Below, piece after piece: positions 16,170 to 26,513 of a stretch of DNA of 64,000 bases. Origin of the DNA: Planctopirus ephydatiae (lineage in GTDB: Bacteria > Planctomycetota > Planctomycetia > Planctomycetales > Planctomycetaceae); the NCBI RefSeq assembly GCF_007752345.1, contig NZ_CP036299.1:2495001-2559000 (forward strand), given 5' to 3'. The position numbers were made by a program, and so were the translations under genes. The notes under the pieces are model-generated. The model did not search any database. It worked only from the letters and a program-made list of their open reading frames with translations, and was not told where the DNA came from. How positions within the stretch are numbered: the stretch's first letter is position 1; every line of letters starts with the position of its first letter.

Positions 16170-16262
16170 ATGCGACGCAAACCCGGAATGTCCCGCTTCC
16201 TGGCCTTTGATCGGTTGTTTGATTCCTGGTGGAACCGCCGCTGGCGTCGAACAACCAAGTGA
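16170..16262 (+). CDS. Possible 30-residue basic peptide
   Basis: An ATG one base after the previous stop opens 30 codons: a basic N-terminus, then SRFLAFDRLFDSWWNRRW and RRTTK. The peptide is amphipathic and Trp/Arg-rich. FLAFDRL faintly echoes the LDRL motif of the two preceding proteins. The TGA stop lies inside palindrome P5. Its position with no gap and no other use of the sequence supports it, but its size makes it uncertain. Confidence 0.35.
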   Translation: MRRKPGMSRFLAFDRLFDSWWNRRWRRTTK

Positions 16263-16278
16263 TTTCGCCCGAAATCAC
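16259..16278. repeat. Island palindrome P5 (longest perfect copy)
   Basis: GTGATTTCG-CC-CGAAATCAC has 9-bp perfect arms around CC, the best copy in the window. It lies between the peptidase group and the tail operon and overlaps a stop codon, as P1, P2 and P4 do. Confidence 0.75.
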
Positions 16279-16300
16279 CCTGATTGAAAGTTTCTGAATC

Positions 16301-17275
16301 ATGCCCACCCCCGCACGCATTAATGCCGCTCTTGATGCCCTGCTGCTGCAGCTGGTAGCTGCAGAGAACGCACCGGCTGGCGGCTGGGAAATGGCCTTCC
16401 ACGTCGATCGCCAGCATCTCGACACGTACACCTTCACCGGAATCGGGACGCCTGTGATTGTGTTCGATGCCGAGGACTGGGAGGAAGTCGGTCGAACAAC
16501 GGACCGCAGCCTCGAGTATTACACCGTCCGGGTGGGCCTCGGCTGTCGCATTGCTGGCGAGAAGGATCCGTTGATCGATCGACTGGATCGACTGGCCCAG
16601 CAGCTGAGGGATTGGTTGACCGATCATGTGGTGACAGGCGGCCGGATTCTCGACATCGAGCAGACCGAGCTGGTGGATCGGGAGTCGTTGCGTAACCCAG
16701 GCGTGTACCTGACCAATTTCACGCTGACCGTCGAACTGCTCGCCGGCACACCGGCCGCACCGATCGAGATCACGCCAGAGGCCTTGCTTACCAAGGCTCG
16801 TCTGGCGGTCTGGGCTGCGATCGAGAACTGGAACTGGCCTGCAGGCTTCGCCTGGCAACGACTCTTCCAGAGTGACGCCGATGCCGAAGAACTCCTTCTG
16901 CGAGGGGGGCCGTCACTCGCTGAACTTCCCGCGATTGCCGTCGAGTGGGCTCAGCCCTTTACGGTCGAACAGATCCTGAATGTGCTGCAGAAGTGCCCCT
17001 TCTCGATCCGGATCTCCCTCTGGCTGCCAGCGGGATCGCTCACCCTGGCCGAGTCCCTCGGTGACCAGCTCCTGCAGGCGATCTGCCGCAGTGCTCCCGA
17101 GGGGAGCAGTGTCCCCTATGTCCGCAAAGTGACGGGGCATCTGCCGGAACCGTTGGGACCCTTCCAGATCACTGGTGTGATCTTACCCGGGGAACCCAGC
17201 CGCAAGGCTCTCAAAGTCTCTCTCACGCTCGTGTTGCCTGTGTACCTCGATTACTTCCATGGAGGGAGTTCCTGA
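16301..17275 (+). CDS. Phage tail completion/terminator-like protein
   Basis: 324 residues. It lies directly before the tail tube gene, where siphophages place the tail terminator. Two regions look alike in layout (helical start, then beta strands): 1-150 with TYTFTGIGTPVIVFDAEDWE and LTNFTLTVELLAG, and 160-324 with FSIRISLWLPAGSLTLAES and ALKVSLTLVLPVYLD. This suggests a duplicated gpU-like fold. The assignment rests on position and fold impression only. Stop and next start overlap (TGATG). Confidence 0.5.
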   Translation: MPTPARINAALDALLLQLVAAENAPAGGWEMAFHVDRQHLDTYTFTGIGTPVIVFDAEDWEEVGRTTDRSLEYYTVRVGLGCRIAGEKDPLIDRLDRLAQQLRDWLTDHVVTGGRILDIEQTELVDRESLRNPGVYLTNFTLTVELLAGTPAAPIEITPEALLTKARLAVWAAIENWNWPAGFAWQRLFQSDADAEELLLRGGPSLAELPAIAVEWAQPFTVEQILNVLQKCPFSIRISLWLPAGSLTLAESLGDQLLQAICRSAPEGSSVPYVRKVTGHLPEPLGPFQITGVILPGEPSRKALKVSLTLVLPVYLDYFHGGSS

Positions 17276-18240
17276 TGCCAACTGATCTGCAAATTCTGAC
17301 GGGACAGGAGTCCTTCCTGGCTCTGGTCGACGAAACGACCTGGGGCGAGTATCCCGACCCGGCCACGCTGATTCATCTCCCTGTCGATACCTACGACGTG
17401 GAATATGTGGCCGAAACCCGCAATGCGACCCCTTTCACCGGCTACCGTCAAAGGCAGCATGGCCGCCGGTTTCGCGGCATGCCCAGCGGCAACCTCAACA
17501 CCAATCTGTTCGGGTTTCGCCAGGCGGAAGGGTTACCCAGCCTGGCGGAATTTCTGCTCACCTGGGCCTTCGGGAGTCCGGAAGCCAAGTTTCGGGCATC
17601 GAAGTCGGCCAACTGGTACGAAGGTCTCAATGTCGATAACCAGCGGCATCGAGGCCTGCGGGTGAATCAAGCCACGCTCGCTGGCCAGGAGGGAGGAGCC
17701 ATCACGTTGGCTCTCGCTCTGATGGGCCGAGATCAACAGGGCCAAACGGATGTCGGGAATGCTCCGGCCGTACCATTCGATCGCAAGAAGCTGGTCGAGT
17801 TTGATTTCATCGACTCAACGTTGACGCTGGGCGGAACACCCATTCCTTATGGTGGTTTCAGCCTGGTCACAAATCACAACCTGACGGCCCCTTATCTCAA
17901 TAGTCCGGAACCGATCTCGATGCCGGCGGGAGATACGGTGGAAACGGTCACGTTCAGCCCTCCCAAGCTCACCAATACCTGGTCAGAAGCGATTCGCGAC
18001 CTGAATCCCGAAGAACAGGAAGTTTCGGCCACGCTGGTTCTCAAAGGCCTCCACATGGGGACGGGAGCTGCGGAAACCGACTGGACGCAGATCACGATCA
18101 CGATGCCGAGGTTGTTCCTGCGAGCGGCCAAGACCGGTCGACAACGAGGGATCCTGCAGCAGCCGCTGGAGTTCGATGTGGAGAAACCCCAAACCTCCGG
18201 AGGGAACGGGATCTCGATCGCTTATGCCGATGTGGCGTAA
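17275..18240 (+). CDS. Major tail tube protein
   Basis: 321 residues. Beta-rich with repeated Gly and Thr, including PFTGYRQRQHGRRFRGMPSG, FLLTWAFGSPEAKFRASKSA and IPYGGFSLVTNHNLTAPYLN. Position between the terminator-like gene and the tail chaperone fits the tube protein, whose hexameric rings form the siphophage tail. The protein is longer than lambda gpV (246), possibly from an added surface domain. Confidence 0.7.
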   Translation: MPTDLQILTGQESFLALVDETTWGEYPDPATLIHLPVDTYDVEYVAETRNATPFTGYRQRQHGRRFRGMPSGNLNTNLFGFRQAEGLPSLAEFLLTWAFGSPEAKFRASKSANWYEGLNVDNQRHRGLRVNQATLAGQEGGAITLALALMGRDQQGQTDVGNAPAVPFDRKKLVEFDFIDSTLTLGGTPIPYGGFSLVTNHNLTAPYLNSPEPISMPAGDTVETVTFSPPKLTNTWSEAIRDLNPEEQEVSATLVLKGLHMGTGAAETDWTQITITMPRLFLRAAKTGRQRGILQQPLEFDVEKPQTSGGNGISIAYADVA

Positions 18241-18242
18241 TC

Positions 18243-18680
18243 GTGACGGACTTCGATCTTTCCGAACTCCCTCAGCAGTTCCAGGACGCAGCGGCCGAAT
18301 GGGAGCGGCTCTTCCAGGAGACGCTGCGACCTGTCGAACAACTCGTGAAGCAGCTGCAGCAGGAGCGGTTCCAGCAGTTGTCGCGGGGTGAGTTAGTCGA
18401 TGGTGACCAGTGGCAACCGGCCGAGCGGCTTCTGGCCGGCGTCATCGGGATCCGCTCCCGCAACCTGGTCAACAGCCTGCAGGCCTCCAGCTCGATCCGT
18501 GGCCGGCACCTGAGGTTCAATCTGCGATACACCGCGAATTATGCCGCCGCCTTCAACCGCTTGAGAAAACTCCTGCCGGAACGCATCCCGCCCGCTTGGG
18601 CGGAACAGATCAACGCACTGTTAGAAACCCAGCTCGCCCGGTTCGAAGACGTTCTTCGAGCCCGCGGGCTGATTGATTAA
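18243..18680 (+). CDS. Hypothetical tail-region protein
   Basis: 145 residues with a GTG start two bases after the tube gene stop. Mostly helical, Gln-rich (EQLVKQLQQERFQQL) at the N-terminus, then RLLAGVIGIRSRNLVNSLQA and RHLRFNLRYTANYAAAFNRL. The second half resembles the beta-turn pattern of phage virion-morphogenesis (Mu gpG/HK97 gp10-like) neck proteins, but not strongly. It is in the late operon, so a structural or assembly role is likely. Confidence 0.55.
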   Translation: MTDFDLSELPQQFQDAAAEWERLFQETLRPVEQLVKQLQQERFQQLSRGELVDGDQWQPAERLLAGVIGIRSRNLVNSLQASSSIRGRHLRFNLRYTANYAAAFNRLRKLLPERIPPAWAEQINALLETQLARFEDVLRARGLID

Positions 18681-18692
18681 GGATTCGCAGAC

Positions 18693-19151
18693 ATGTTCTG
18701 TTTGAATGATGGGAAACCCACCGAAAAGACAATCGATGTCGAGACTCCCCAGGGGACTTTTCAGGTCACTCTGCGGCAGCCGACATTTGCTGAGGCGATG
18801 GCCTATGACTCAGTCTGGTCTCAACTCTCGGGGGACACCACAGGAGCCACCTTTGCCCGCCTGGTGCAGATGCGCCTCGGACTGGTCACTGGCTGGTCAG
18901 GAGTCACGAACGCGGCTGGTGAACCGATCAGGTTTGCAAGCAGTCGTTTGGAGCAGCTGGTGCTGAAATCGCCGGAAGCCTTTCAGCAGATCTCCAGGGT
19001 GACTCTGGAGTTGATGGCGGGAATTGATCCGGGGGAGTCCGTCGCCGCGTCCGTGACTGGCTGTGGGGACGTGGCGACTCCTCGGCCCTCGATCGCTTCG
19101 CCAGTCTCCTCCGCACGGCCCGACTCCGGAGAGCCCTCGGCATCAGTCTGA
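18693..19151 (+). CDS. Tail assembly chaperone, short form (lambda G-like)
   Basis: 152 residues in the zero frame. The first 112 residues look like a folded chaperone with TPQGTFQVTLRQPTFAEAMA and SRLEQLVLKSPEAFQQISR. After Gly113 the zero frame becomes low-complexity (RPSIASPVSSARPDSGEPSA), as expected for the termination product of a frameshifting gene. Position between tube and tape-measure genes is that of lambda G. Confidence 0.75.
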   Translation: MFCLNDGKPTEKTIDVETPQGTFQVTLRQPTFAEAMAYDSVWSQLSGDTTGATFARLVQMRLGLVTGWSGVTNAAGEPIRFASSRLEQLVLKSPEAFQQISRVTLELMAGIDPGESVAASVTGCGDVATPRPSIASPVSSARPDSGEPSASV

Positions 19152-19240
19152 AGCAGCTGGAAGAACTCCCGCTCGAAATCGTGCAGGAGTGGATCATGGC
19201 CTGGGATCTCCTCCAGGAGGATGCGAGAAAGGATCGATAG
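18693..19240 (+). CDS. Tail assembly chaperone, -1 frameshift form (lambda GT-like)
   Basis: The zero frame reads CCG GGG GAG at 19029-19037. A slip of one base back at GGGGG (19031-19035) continues as GGA GTC CGT and so on, ending at TAG 19238-19240, next to the tape-measure ATG. The -1 frame has a stop (TGA) only six bases before the G-run, so the slip must occur at or after it. The extension reads like a real protein: GGVRRRVRDWLWGRGDSSAL, DRFASLLRTARLRRALGI, QLEELPLEIVQEWIMAWDLL. The WxxxxLLQED ending is typical of T-type tail chaperone extensions. Confidence 0.72.
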
Positions 19241-21853
19241 ATGGGTGCAATCTTTTCATTTGGTCTGGAGGATCGACTCTCACCAGGGATGGGAGCTGTG
19301 GCCGATTCTCTGGCCAATGTGACGATTGCGGCCAAAGAAGCAACGGAGGGGGAGAAGGGGCTCGAAGAAACTCAAAAGCGACTCTCGGCCACCATGGACG
19401 AGATGGGCAAGCGGTTTGAAGCCGTCTCGAACTCGCAGCGAGGTTGGACCGGAGCGGCCACCGATGCGGCGGAAGCCACCGTCAAATACCGCCTGGCAGT
19501 CAATGCCAGCCGGGAAGGGATGGCGGTCTATCAGCGGATCATCAACGAGAGTGACGGCTCGCTGAACAGTTATGCCCGAACTGTCCGGCATGCCGAGCTG
19601 ATCACGAAAGGAATGGGAAACGCCGTCGATAACACGGCTCGCGACCTGGTGCGGATGACTCGATCCGCTGAACCGATTGCGAAAACGCTCGACAGTGTGG
19701 GGAAGTCGGCTCAGGCACTCCGGGAACCCTTGAGCCAGGCGGCCCAGTTGACGCGCTCAAACCGTGCCGCCTGGGCGGCGATGGATGAGGCCGCACTCAA
19801 GACACTCAATGGGCCCCTGCAACAGACTTCACGGCTGGTCAGGGCGAATACAGCCGCCTGGGTTGAAATGGATCAGGCGATTCTCCGCACGGCTCGCAGC
19901 GGCGATGCGTTCCGGGCCTGGGCGTCGCGGCCGGCAGCCACCGTCGCCACACGGGCCGCTGGAAGTGCAGCGGCCAATACCCTGGCAGGGCGAGTGGCTG
20001 GAACGGCGTTCATGGGGGCCCGAGTCGCCACAGGTACCTCGGCTCTGGCCTTCACGGGTGGGATCTATGCGGCCCGAGGCGTGGCCAGTGTGACCGGGAT
20101 GCGGGAGAGTAAGACCGAAAACCGCGAAGACTTTTCGAACTCGACCGATGAGCAGGTGGAGGCATTCAACAAACTGGCGGACATCTCCACAAAAACCGGT
20201 CGTGACATTGAAAGTGTGATGCAGGAGGCCGGGAAGACGTGGGAAGATTTCGGGGTAAAGATTGTTCCGGCGATGGAATCGAACCTCGATCGCATCGACG
20301 CTGCCACGGGAAAACTGAAATCCAAGATCGTGGGAGATTTCAAGGCGGCCGGAGCTGCGGTGCTCGATTACTACACCGGACCCATTACGCGGGCGGTCGG
20401 GGGCGTCTGGAAAGAGATCGATGCCACTGTCACCCGTGGCTCGGACAACATGGTCAAGAACATCGAGCTGATTGGCCAGGGGTGGGACTACACCACGGAA
20501 AGTGCCAATGCTTACTTCGCGACCTTCACGGGTGAATCGAAGTCGGTCAAAGAGTATCGCGAGCAGGCGAAATCACTCCGGGAGCTGACTGAATGGCATG
20601 AAAAGATGGAGGCCCATCGCGAGAAGGAAGTGGGCCACTTCGAGCGATTGCGGGCCAGCAATGCCCAGATCGAGGTGGGGGTGAAGGCTCAGGCTGAAGC
20701 CCGCCGGATTGCGGGGCTGGAGACCTTCGAGCAGATCGAAGCCGAGATCCGCAAGCAGAAGGAATCGGCAGGCTTGCGGGCGGCTGCTCTCCAGTTCGAT
20801 GAGAACGCCCAGAAGGCTCACACGGAACTGATTCTGAGACTGGAGAACCAGAAGGCGGAAGCCGTCCAGCGATCGGCCAAGATGAAAGCCGAATCGGAAC
20901 GGGTTTATCGCGAAGAGCAGGCCCGCTTCGAGCAGGAACGGGAGCAGGAATACAACGCGCACCTGCAACGCATCGTCGATGCTTCCAGAAAGCGGTACGA
21001 CGATGAAGTGGCCTATCGAAAACTCGTCTACTCGGAGGCTGCCCAAACACAAGAGGAGCAGATTCAGAATCAGCAGGCAGCAGCTCTCGAAATGATGCGG
21101 GCTGAAGGGGCCTCGACGAAGGATCTGGCCCAGCAGAAAATCCGCATGCTGGAAGCCGAGCGTGACCGGGCCATCGCGGCCAGCAAAACCCGGGAAGAAC
21201 GTCTGAAGGCGGAACACGAATTCGCCCGGCGGCTCTCCAAAGAAACGACCGCTTATGCCGTGGCCGCTCACCGGGAGGAACTGGAGGCGACTCGGAAGGC
21301 CGAGGACGAGAAGCGTAAGCAGATCGAAGAGACAGCGGCCCGTCGTCGCCAGCTGGCGGGTGAGGGGCTGCAGAAGGCGGGCTTCGATGCCCAGAGGTTC
21401 CTCAATCAGCAGGATCCCGCCGCTGTGAGAAAGCAGCTGCAGACACGGGCGGGAGTTCTCGCCGCTCGCCGATTTGATGCCGCGAATCGTGGTGCTCTCC
21501 AGCATGGGAGTGACACGCAGCGAAAGCGGCTGGCTGTCCAGCGGAAGAAAGTCGTCGAACAAGCCCGGCGTGATGCCTTCCAGAAGGATCGCATGGGCCA
21601 GACCGATCCCGGCCAACGTGTGGCCGCTCAGCGTGACCTGGCTCAGGCCAACATTGATGCGATGAAAGGGACGGGGCAACTCGCCAAGGAACAGATCGAC
21701 GTCATGGAGGAGCAGCTCAAAGCGGCTGTGGAAACACAGCGGACTGTGGGCGAACTGCAGGCCCGCCTGGAACGCATCGAAGTGACCAGCAAACAACTGG
21801 GAGAAAACGCCGCTGCCCAGCGGCAACGGGCTCAGCGGGGGAGTGTGCGATGA
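19241..21853 (+). CDS. Tape measure protein
   Basis: 870 residues, the longest late protein apart from the fibre. AGAAAGGA precedes the ATG. The N-terminal third is Ala/Thr-rich helix. Residues about 240-283 (TLAGRVAGTAFMGARVATGT, SALAFTGGIYAARGVASVTG) form the hydrophobic region expected to insert into the host membrane. The C-terminal half is long coiled coil rich in Glu, Arg, Ala and Gln (EREQEYNAHLQRIVDASRKR, REELEATRKAEDEKRKQIEE). Tape measures set tail length and help DNA cross the membrane. Confidence 0.88.
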   Translation: MGAIFSFGLEDRLSPGMGAVADSLANVTIAAKEATEGEKGLEETQKRLSATMDEMGKRFEAVSNSQRGWTGAATDAAEATVKYRLAVNASREGMAVYQRIINESDGSLNSYARTVRHAELITKGMGNAVDNTARDLVRMTRSAEPIAKTLDSVGKSAQALREPLSQAAQLTRSNRAAWAAMDEAALKTLNGPLQQTSRLVRANTAAWVEMDQAILRTARSGDAFRAWASRPAATVATRAAGSAAANTLAGRVAGTAFMGARVATGTSALAFTGGIYAARGVASVTGMRESKTENREDFSNSTDEQVEAFNKLADISTKTGRDIESVMQEAGKTWEDFGVKIVPAMESNLDRIDAATGKLKSKIVGDFKAAGAAVLDYYTGPITRAVGGVWKEIDATVTRGSDNMVKNIELIGQGWDYTTESANAYFATFTGESKSVKEYREQAKSLRELTEWHEKMEAHREKEVGHFERLRASNAQIEVGVKAQAEARRIAGLETFEQIEAEIRKQKESAGLRAAALQFDENAQKAHTELILRLENQKAEAVQRSAKMKAESERVYREEQARFEQEREQEYNAHLQRIVDASRKRYDDEVAYRKLVYSEAAQTQEEQIQNQQAAALEMMRAEGASTKDLAQQKIRMLEAERDRAIAASKTREERLKAEHEFARRLSKETTAYAVAAHREELEATRKAEDEKRKQIEETAARRRQLAGEGLQKAGFDAQRFLNQQDPAAVRKQLQTRAGVLAARRFDAANRGALQHGSDTQRKRLAVQRKKVVEQARRDAFQKDRMGQTDPGQRVAAQRDLAQANIDAMKGTGQLAKEQIDVMEEQLKAAVETQRTVGELQARLERIEVTSKQLGENAAAQRQRAQRGSVR

Positions 21854-23748
21854 TCCGGATGCAGGCCCAGACGGAACCATTTGGAGCATTCACCGAAGTC
21901 GATGTGGTGCAGCTCGCGATGTCGGGGCTGAAAGTGCAGTTCAGCTACGACCACGCGGTCCGCATGACGTTCAGTGTCTGCGAACCGCAGCATACTCGGC
22001 CCATCGAATACCACACGTTCCTCCGGGTGTGGGTCGAAGGGGAATCGATTCGTGGCAGTGCTCAATCGGCCTCGAATCCATTGTTCGAAGGGTTCGTCGA
22101 AAGCATTCAACCGGCGGCCAGCAATCGGGTCGATTATGAATGTTTCGATGCTACCTATCGGGCCAATAAGGAAGTGGTGCAGTTCAATGCTCCCTGGGAG
22201 CCTGGCAACCCTGCCGAACTCGACTGGCCTTATCCGACAGTCGGGGCGTTGCCAAGGTTGGTCTACAACTGCAAGAACGACGGCGACGATGACTACCCGC
22301 ACAGTGTGGGCCAGGACGGCACAGTGGCCAACATTCTGGCTGGGATCCTGGAGTACTCATACCATCCCCTCTGCTGGCGGAACGCAGCTCCGGGAGATGG
22401 GACGGTCGAAGGGGCGGAACTGGCCTACGTCGAAAGCGATCTCACCCCCTACGACACCAAGCCTCAGGAGAAGCTGGTCTTTCAGTCGGAGGGAATCCGT
22501 TCGTGCCTGGAACGTGTCCGCCGGTATGAACCCCGCATGCGGATGCTGTTCCAGCCCGGGGCGAGAAAATGGCGATTCATCAAGATCGATGCTTCGAGCG
22601 TGGTAACACTGCGGCTCAATGATCCGGCCGTCACTCATCCGGTGTTGTCACTCGATATGCAGAGCTCGATCGAGAACAGTGTCTCGGCGGTCCGGATCTA
22701 TGGCCCGGAAACCAACACGCTGGAGGAGTTCCGCTGGCGACTTCCAGCCGAAGGGGAAATCGATCCTCCGGCAAACACACTGGTACCGCTGGGAGATCCG
22801 GTGTTCCTACAGACGTGGGGAGATTCCTCCGGCTATCACACAGAACAGACCTGGCACCGCTGGCAGATTGTGCCACCCGTGAAACGACGCGGGGCCAAGT
22901 CGCTCCCGCAATGGGTGACTGTCCCTGCAGGCCCCTATCAGTTTCTGAATGTGAAGACTCCCACGCTGCAGATTTCCTACGACCGGGGTTCCACCTGGGT
23001 GACGGCCCAGAATGTGTGGTTTGATTTCTTGAACGGCATTGCGACGTTTCAGGGAACGCTGCCGTATTACCAGCATCCCACACCCCGACCGGGTTCCACG
23101 CAGACGATTTACGCTCCCACAGCCGTCCGGTTGATCTGGGCTCCCTATGCTCCCTGCCTCGAAGTGCGGGTACCGGCGGAAGGCTGGGAAGGGAATGCCT
23201 TCGAGCTGACCGGGCTGAAGCGAGAGTGGCAGCAGTATGACGAAGCTCTCGCCACGGGCTATGAATGGGGAACACCGGTCACCACGACTGCCCGGCGGGA
23301 GCAGTTCTTGAAGTATGCCCGGGCGCAACTCGACGAACGCAAGGACATTGTCTGGGCGGGTGGCCTGACACTCGATGGCCTCGACTTCCAGTTTGCAGGC
23401 CTCGATCGACGGGTTTCGTTCACCAGCAACAACGGAGCGGGAGGAACCACCGAGATCGGCTGGGAAGACATCAAAGCCATTGTGACTGATGTCGAGTATG
23501 ACCTCAGCGAAGGCACCACATCGCTGACGTTCTCGGGCGATTGGTTGGAGTTGCTCGGCCAGGATCCGGGGGAGCTTCGGGAACGGCTCAAGATCCGGGC
23601 GTTGGAGCAAGTGACGCTCTATGCGGGTCAGACTCTCACGTTCGATTTGTTCAAGACTCACAAGGGTTACCAGGTGAGGGAGTTGATCGGAGTGCAGAAC
23701 AACTACCGGATCGCGTACATCGATCCCGAGACAGGCAGGGAGCAATAA
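21850..23748 (+). CDS. Putative tail hub/baseplate protein
   Basis: 632 residues, overlapping the tape-measure stop by four bases (ATGA). Early segments [40 protein letters not shown] and [15 protein letters not shown] have the pattern of gp27/gpD-like hub domains. [20 protein letters not shown] and [12 protein letters not shown] near the C-terminus match the usual end of such hubs. Position after the tape measure supports a tail-tip hub. The long middle part shows no family. It ends overlapping the fibre start (TAATG). Confidence 0.6.
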   Translation: MIRMQAQTEPFGAFTEVDVVQLAMSGLKVQFSYDHAVRMTFSVCEPQHTRPIEYHTFLRVWVEGESIRGSAQSASNPLFEGFVESIQPAASNRVDYECFDATYRANKEVVQFNAPWEPGNPAELDWPYPTVGALPRLVYNCKNDGDDDYPHSVGQDGTVANILAGILEYSYHPLCWRNAAPGDGTVEGAELAYVESDLTPYDTKPQEKLVFQSEGIRSCLERVRRYEPRMRMLFQPGARKWRFIKIDASSVVTLRLNDPAVTHPVLSLDMQSSIENSVSAVRIYGPETNTLEEFRWRLPAEGEIDPPANTLVPLGDPVFLQTWGDSSGYHTEQTWHRWQIVPPVKRRGAKSLPQWVTVPAGPYQFLNVKTPTLQISYDRGSTWVTAQNVWFDFLNGIATFQGTLPYYQHPTPRPGSTQTIYAPTAVRLIWAPYAPCLEVRVPAEGWEGNAFELTGLKREWQQYDEALATGYEWGTPVTTTARREQFLKYARAQLDERKDIVWAGGLTLDGLDFQFAGLDRRVSFTSNNGAGGTTEIGWEDIKAIVTDVEYDLSEGTTSLTFSGDWLELLGQDPGELRERLKIRALEQVTLYAGQTLTFDLFKTHKGYQVRELIGVQNNYRIAYIDPETGREQ

Positions 23749-26513
23749 TGCACGAAGGCCCCTTCCGAAATGATGAGCAGTGGAAGAACGACATGGAGCG
23801 ACGACTGAACCAGGTCTACGTCGATGTCGATCGCTTATGGCGTCGCCAACGGCCGCAAGGGGAAGGAATTCCTGTGGGCGGCCCCTGGCCACCAAGCGCA
23901 TTCACTGGGCCCTGGGAAGAAACGGGAACTGGAACCGATACCGGCACTGGAACAGGAACAGAAGTGCCGCCATGCGAAGATTGTACGGAGTGCTTTGAAA
24001 TCGTCTCCAGCGGGGCGACTGGCGTGATGTCGTTCACAAACGGCACCTTTTACATAACTCAAAACATGGAAATTCCGTGCCAATGGGTTGGGGTAGAAAT
24101 CAGCAGTGCGGGAATCATCGCCTTATGGCAAATGACTCGAAACCCCACCACGGGAGAACGTGGTATCACTCTGTTTGCTGGATATGGTTCGTTCACGCAA
24201 GAAGTGGCCGGATTTGTCCTGGATAATGACGATTGCTCAATTTCTGCGGAGAGTCAGACGGTCCCCGAGGTAACGACAAACCTTACAACTCTCGGATTGT
24301 TGGCCCCAACCTCAATCACACTACGACCAATTGCCTGCAGTGAGACAACGGGCAGTGATACAGGGACGGACACTGGTACCGGAACAGGAAGCGACACAGG
24401 GACTGGTTCAGACACTGGAACGGGGAGCGATTCAGGAACTGGCACTGGAACTGGTTCGGATACAGGCACCGGCTCAGATACTGGCACAGGATCAGATTCG
24501 GGAACGGGAACGGGCAGTGACACTGGAACAGGATCAGGGACCGGCTCAGATACGGGGACTGGCAGTGGCAGCGACTCAGGCACAGGTTCAGACTCGGGCA
24601 CAGGTTCGGGGACTGGCTCCGGGACGGGCAGTGACACAGGAACTGGTTCGGGATCAGATACAGGCACCGGATCAGACACGGGCACCGGGACGGGCATCGA
24701 CTGTTCCGACTTCAGCGAGCTCTCACCATGCGTGGCCTGGTACGTGGCCGATGACCTTGAGGCGGAAGACGGCGATCCCGTCACTGTCTGGCCGAACCGC
24801 ATTTCCGGGAGCAGTTCGCTCTCGATCGCGGCACCGGGAAGCCCAACCGATTACCCGACATTGATTGCCAGCGGCCCGGGTGGCCATCAGGCCGTCAACT
24901 GGCCGGGGAATGCAGGCCAGCGACACCTCAAGGCCAGCGGCTCCGACATCACGATGGATACCGTGGTGGCTGTGGTGCGAATCCTCCACGATGACACCAG
25001 CACGGCTCGCCAGATCATCTGCGGCGATGACGCCGGCACGTTCGAGCTGCACGCCTCGCCACGCACGGGGGGCAAATCCGGGGGCGAGATTGCAGGCCAT
25101 TTGACCACTCCCTCCGATTACTGCGTCATGAGCTGGAGGCGGCGACGATTCAACGTGAACGGCGTCAGCACAGGCCGGGTGATGCGGAACATCGATGACT
25201 TCCGCATCCTGGGCCGCATTCGAGGTTATCAGGCCAGTTTCTACTCAGCCGTCGATGATGACTCATTCACGAGTGCCGAACGCAACCAGGCACTCCTGCA
25301 GCTCGGCGGGGCTCGCGACTTCTCCGCCCCTTTCCGAGGCCGCATTGCCGAGGTGGTGGTGTTCAATCAGGGGCTCGATCAGGACACGCTCGAAGAAGTC
25401 GAACAGTGCCTGGCGACGAAGTACAGCATCCTCCACAACTTCCCAATTTCGCTGGCCACAAACATGCTCGGGCTCTGGACGCTCGATGAACCAGACATGT
25501 CGGGAATCAATCGCTTCGATTTGATCCATGGAAACGATCTCACCCGGGCCGATGCCTCCGATGCGATCAAGACCGCCAGCAGTGCTGAGAGCGTTCCAAA
25601 TCTGGGCTGGGTGGCTGATTTCAGTGGTGGCGATGAACTGTCCACACTGTTGGCCCGTCCGCCGGTCGAGATCCAGACACCGGCCACGTTCACGGTGTTG
25701 TGCTGGTTCCGTACGGGCAGCTCATCAAACTCGCTGCTCGTGAGCAAAGCGGCTGCCACTGGTGATCGTCGCGAGTGGGGGATGGGACTGGCAGCCGAAC
25801 CACTCTTTGAGTTCACCGATACCTGGGGGCCGCTCAATCAGCCGTTGTTTGCCACCTGGGCCAACAGTTCATCGCAAACCAGCGGACTGGCCACCGGAGC
25901 GATTGGCTACCCGGAAGGAGCAGGCGGCACTGGCACGGGTGGAGATGATCCAGCAGTCGGCTGGCAGCCACACGGTAGCGGGCTGGTCGATGCCGATCAG
26001 TGGCTGCTGGTCGGTTTCGTCTACGGCACATTTGACGGCCGGACAAAGATGATCTTTCCCGAACCGTACTACGAAGGGGGAATCTTCCTGCGGCTCAAGA
26101 TGAATCCCGTCGAAGGCCCGTATTCAGTCGGCATTGGCACCGTGGCCGATGGACCGCTTCTGGTGGGCGGCGGCAATCGCAGCAACTCGGATTTCGTGGG
26201 GCAGATCACCAAAGTGATGATCCTCAATACGGAAGTGAGCCAGACCCAGATGGAGTGGCTCTGGAACTGCGGCAAGGGCCGACCGGTCAACGATTGGTTC
26301 AACCCGAATTATTCGGCATTGCCTGAATGTGAAGCCGGTACCGGCACAGGATCGAGTACAGGCAGTTCGACAGGGAGCAGCACTGGGACTGGTTCTGATT
26401 CCGGAACCGGCAGTTCAACCGGATCGAGCACAGGATCCGGAACAGATACCGGCACAGAAACAGGCTCGGGGACTGAGGGTGAAGAAGAAGCACCAGCACC
26501 GGAGGAACCATGA
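23748..26513 (+). CDS. Repeat-rich tail fibre or adhesin with LamG-like domains
   Basis: 921 residues from the ATG at 23748; the upstream in-frame ORF is antisense-like filler over the hub gene. A short helical N-terminus ([20 protein letters not shown]) may attach to the tail. A small domain follows. Residues about 197-318 are an almost pure (T/S)GTGSD repeat. Two concanavalin/LamG-like regions follow (about 404-560 and 644-840; for example [20 protein letters not shown] and [20 protein letters not shown]). A second [10 protein letters not shown] repeat spans about 862-909, then an acidic tail. Laminin-G folds bind glycans, so receptor binding is likely. The repeats are ideal O-glycosylation or calcium-binding spacers, and a glycosyltransferase gene follows. 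Confidence 0.75.
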   Translation: MHEGPFRNDEQWKNDMERRLNQVYVDVDRLWRRQRPQGEGIPVGGPWPPSAFTGPWEETGTGTDTGTGTGTEVPPCEDCTECFEIVSSGATGVMSFTNGTFYITQNMEIPCQWVGVEISSAGIIALWQMTRNPTTGERGITLFAGYGSFTQEVAGFVLDNDDCSISAESQTVPEVTTNLTTLGLLAPTSITLRPIACSETTGSDTGTDTGTGTGSDTGTGSDTGTGSDSGTGTGTGSDTGTGSDTGTGSDSGTGTGSDTGTGSGTGSDTGTGSGSDSGTGSDSGTGSGTGSGTGSDTGTGSGSDTGTGSDTGTGTGIDCSDFSELSPCVAWYVADDLEAEDGDPVTVWPNRISGSSSLSIAAPGSPTDYPTLIASGPGGHQAVNWPGNAGQRHLKASGSDITMDTVVAVVRILHDDTSTARQIICGDDAGTFELHASPRTGGKSGGEIAGHLTTPSDYCVMSWRRRRFNVNGVSTGRVMRNIDDFRILGRIRGYQASFYSAVDDDSFTSAERNQALLQLGGARDFSAPFRGRIAEVVVFNQGLDQDTLEEVEQCLATKYSILHNFPISLATNMLGLWTLDEPDMSGINRFDLIHGNDLTRADASDAIKTASSAESVPNLGWVADFSGGDELSTLLARPPVEIQTPATFTVLCWFRTGSSSNSLLVSKAAATGDRREWGMGLAAEPLFEFTDTWGPLNQPLFATWANSSSQTSGLATGAIGYPEGAGGTGTGGDDPAVGWQPHGSGLVDADQWLLVGFVYGTFDGRTKMIFPEPYYEGGIFLRLKMNPVEGPYSVGIGTVADGPLLVGGGNRSNSDFVGQITKVMILNTEVSQTQMEWLWNCGKGRPVNDWFNPNYSALPECEAGTGTGSSTGSSTGSSTGTGSDSGTGSSTGSSTGSGTDTGTETGSGTEGEEEAPAPEEP

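Noticed and set aside
20573-21889. 438-codon minus-strand ORF opposite the tape measure gene
   Set aside because: It is the antisense of a high-GC coding sequence; its Leu/Phe-rich reading has no start signal and the plus strand is clearly the gene.
23541-23747. Upstream extension of the fibre protein
   Set aside because: These codons overlap the hub gene in another frame; the ATG at 23748 overlaps the hub stop and begins a sensible N-terminus.
24340-24700. Dense short tandem repeats that could suggest a CRISPR array or minisatellite
   Set aside because: The units are 6-18 bases, in frame with a long ORF and encode (T/S)GTGSD repeats; there are no regular repeats with unique spacers.
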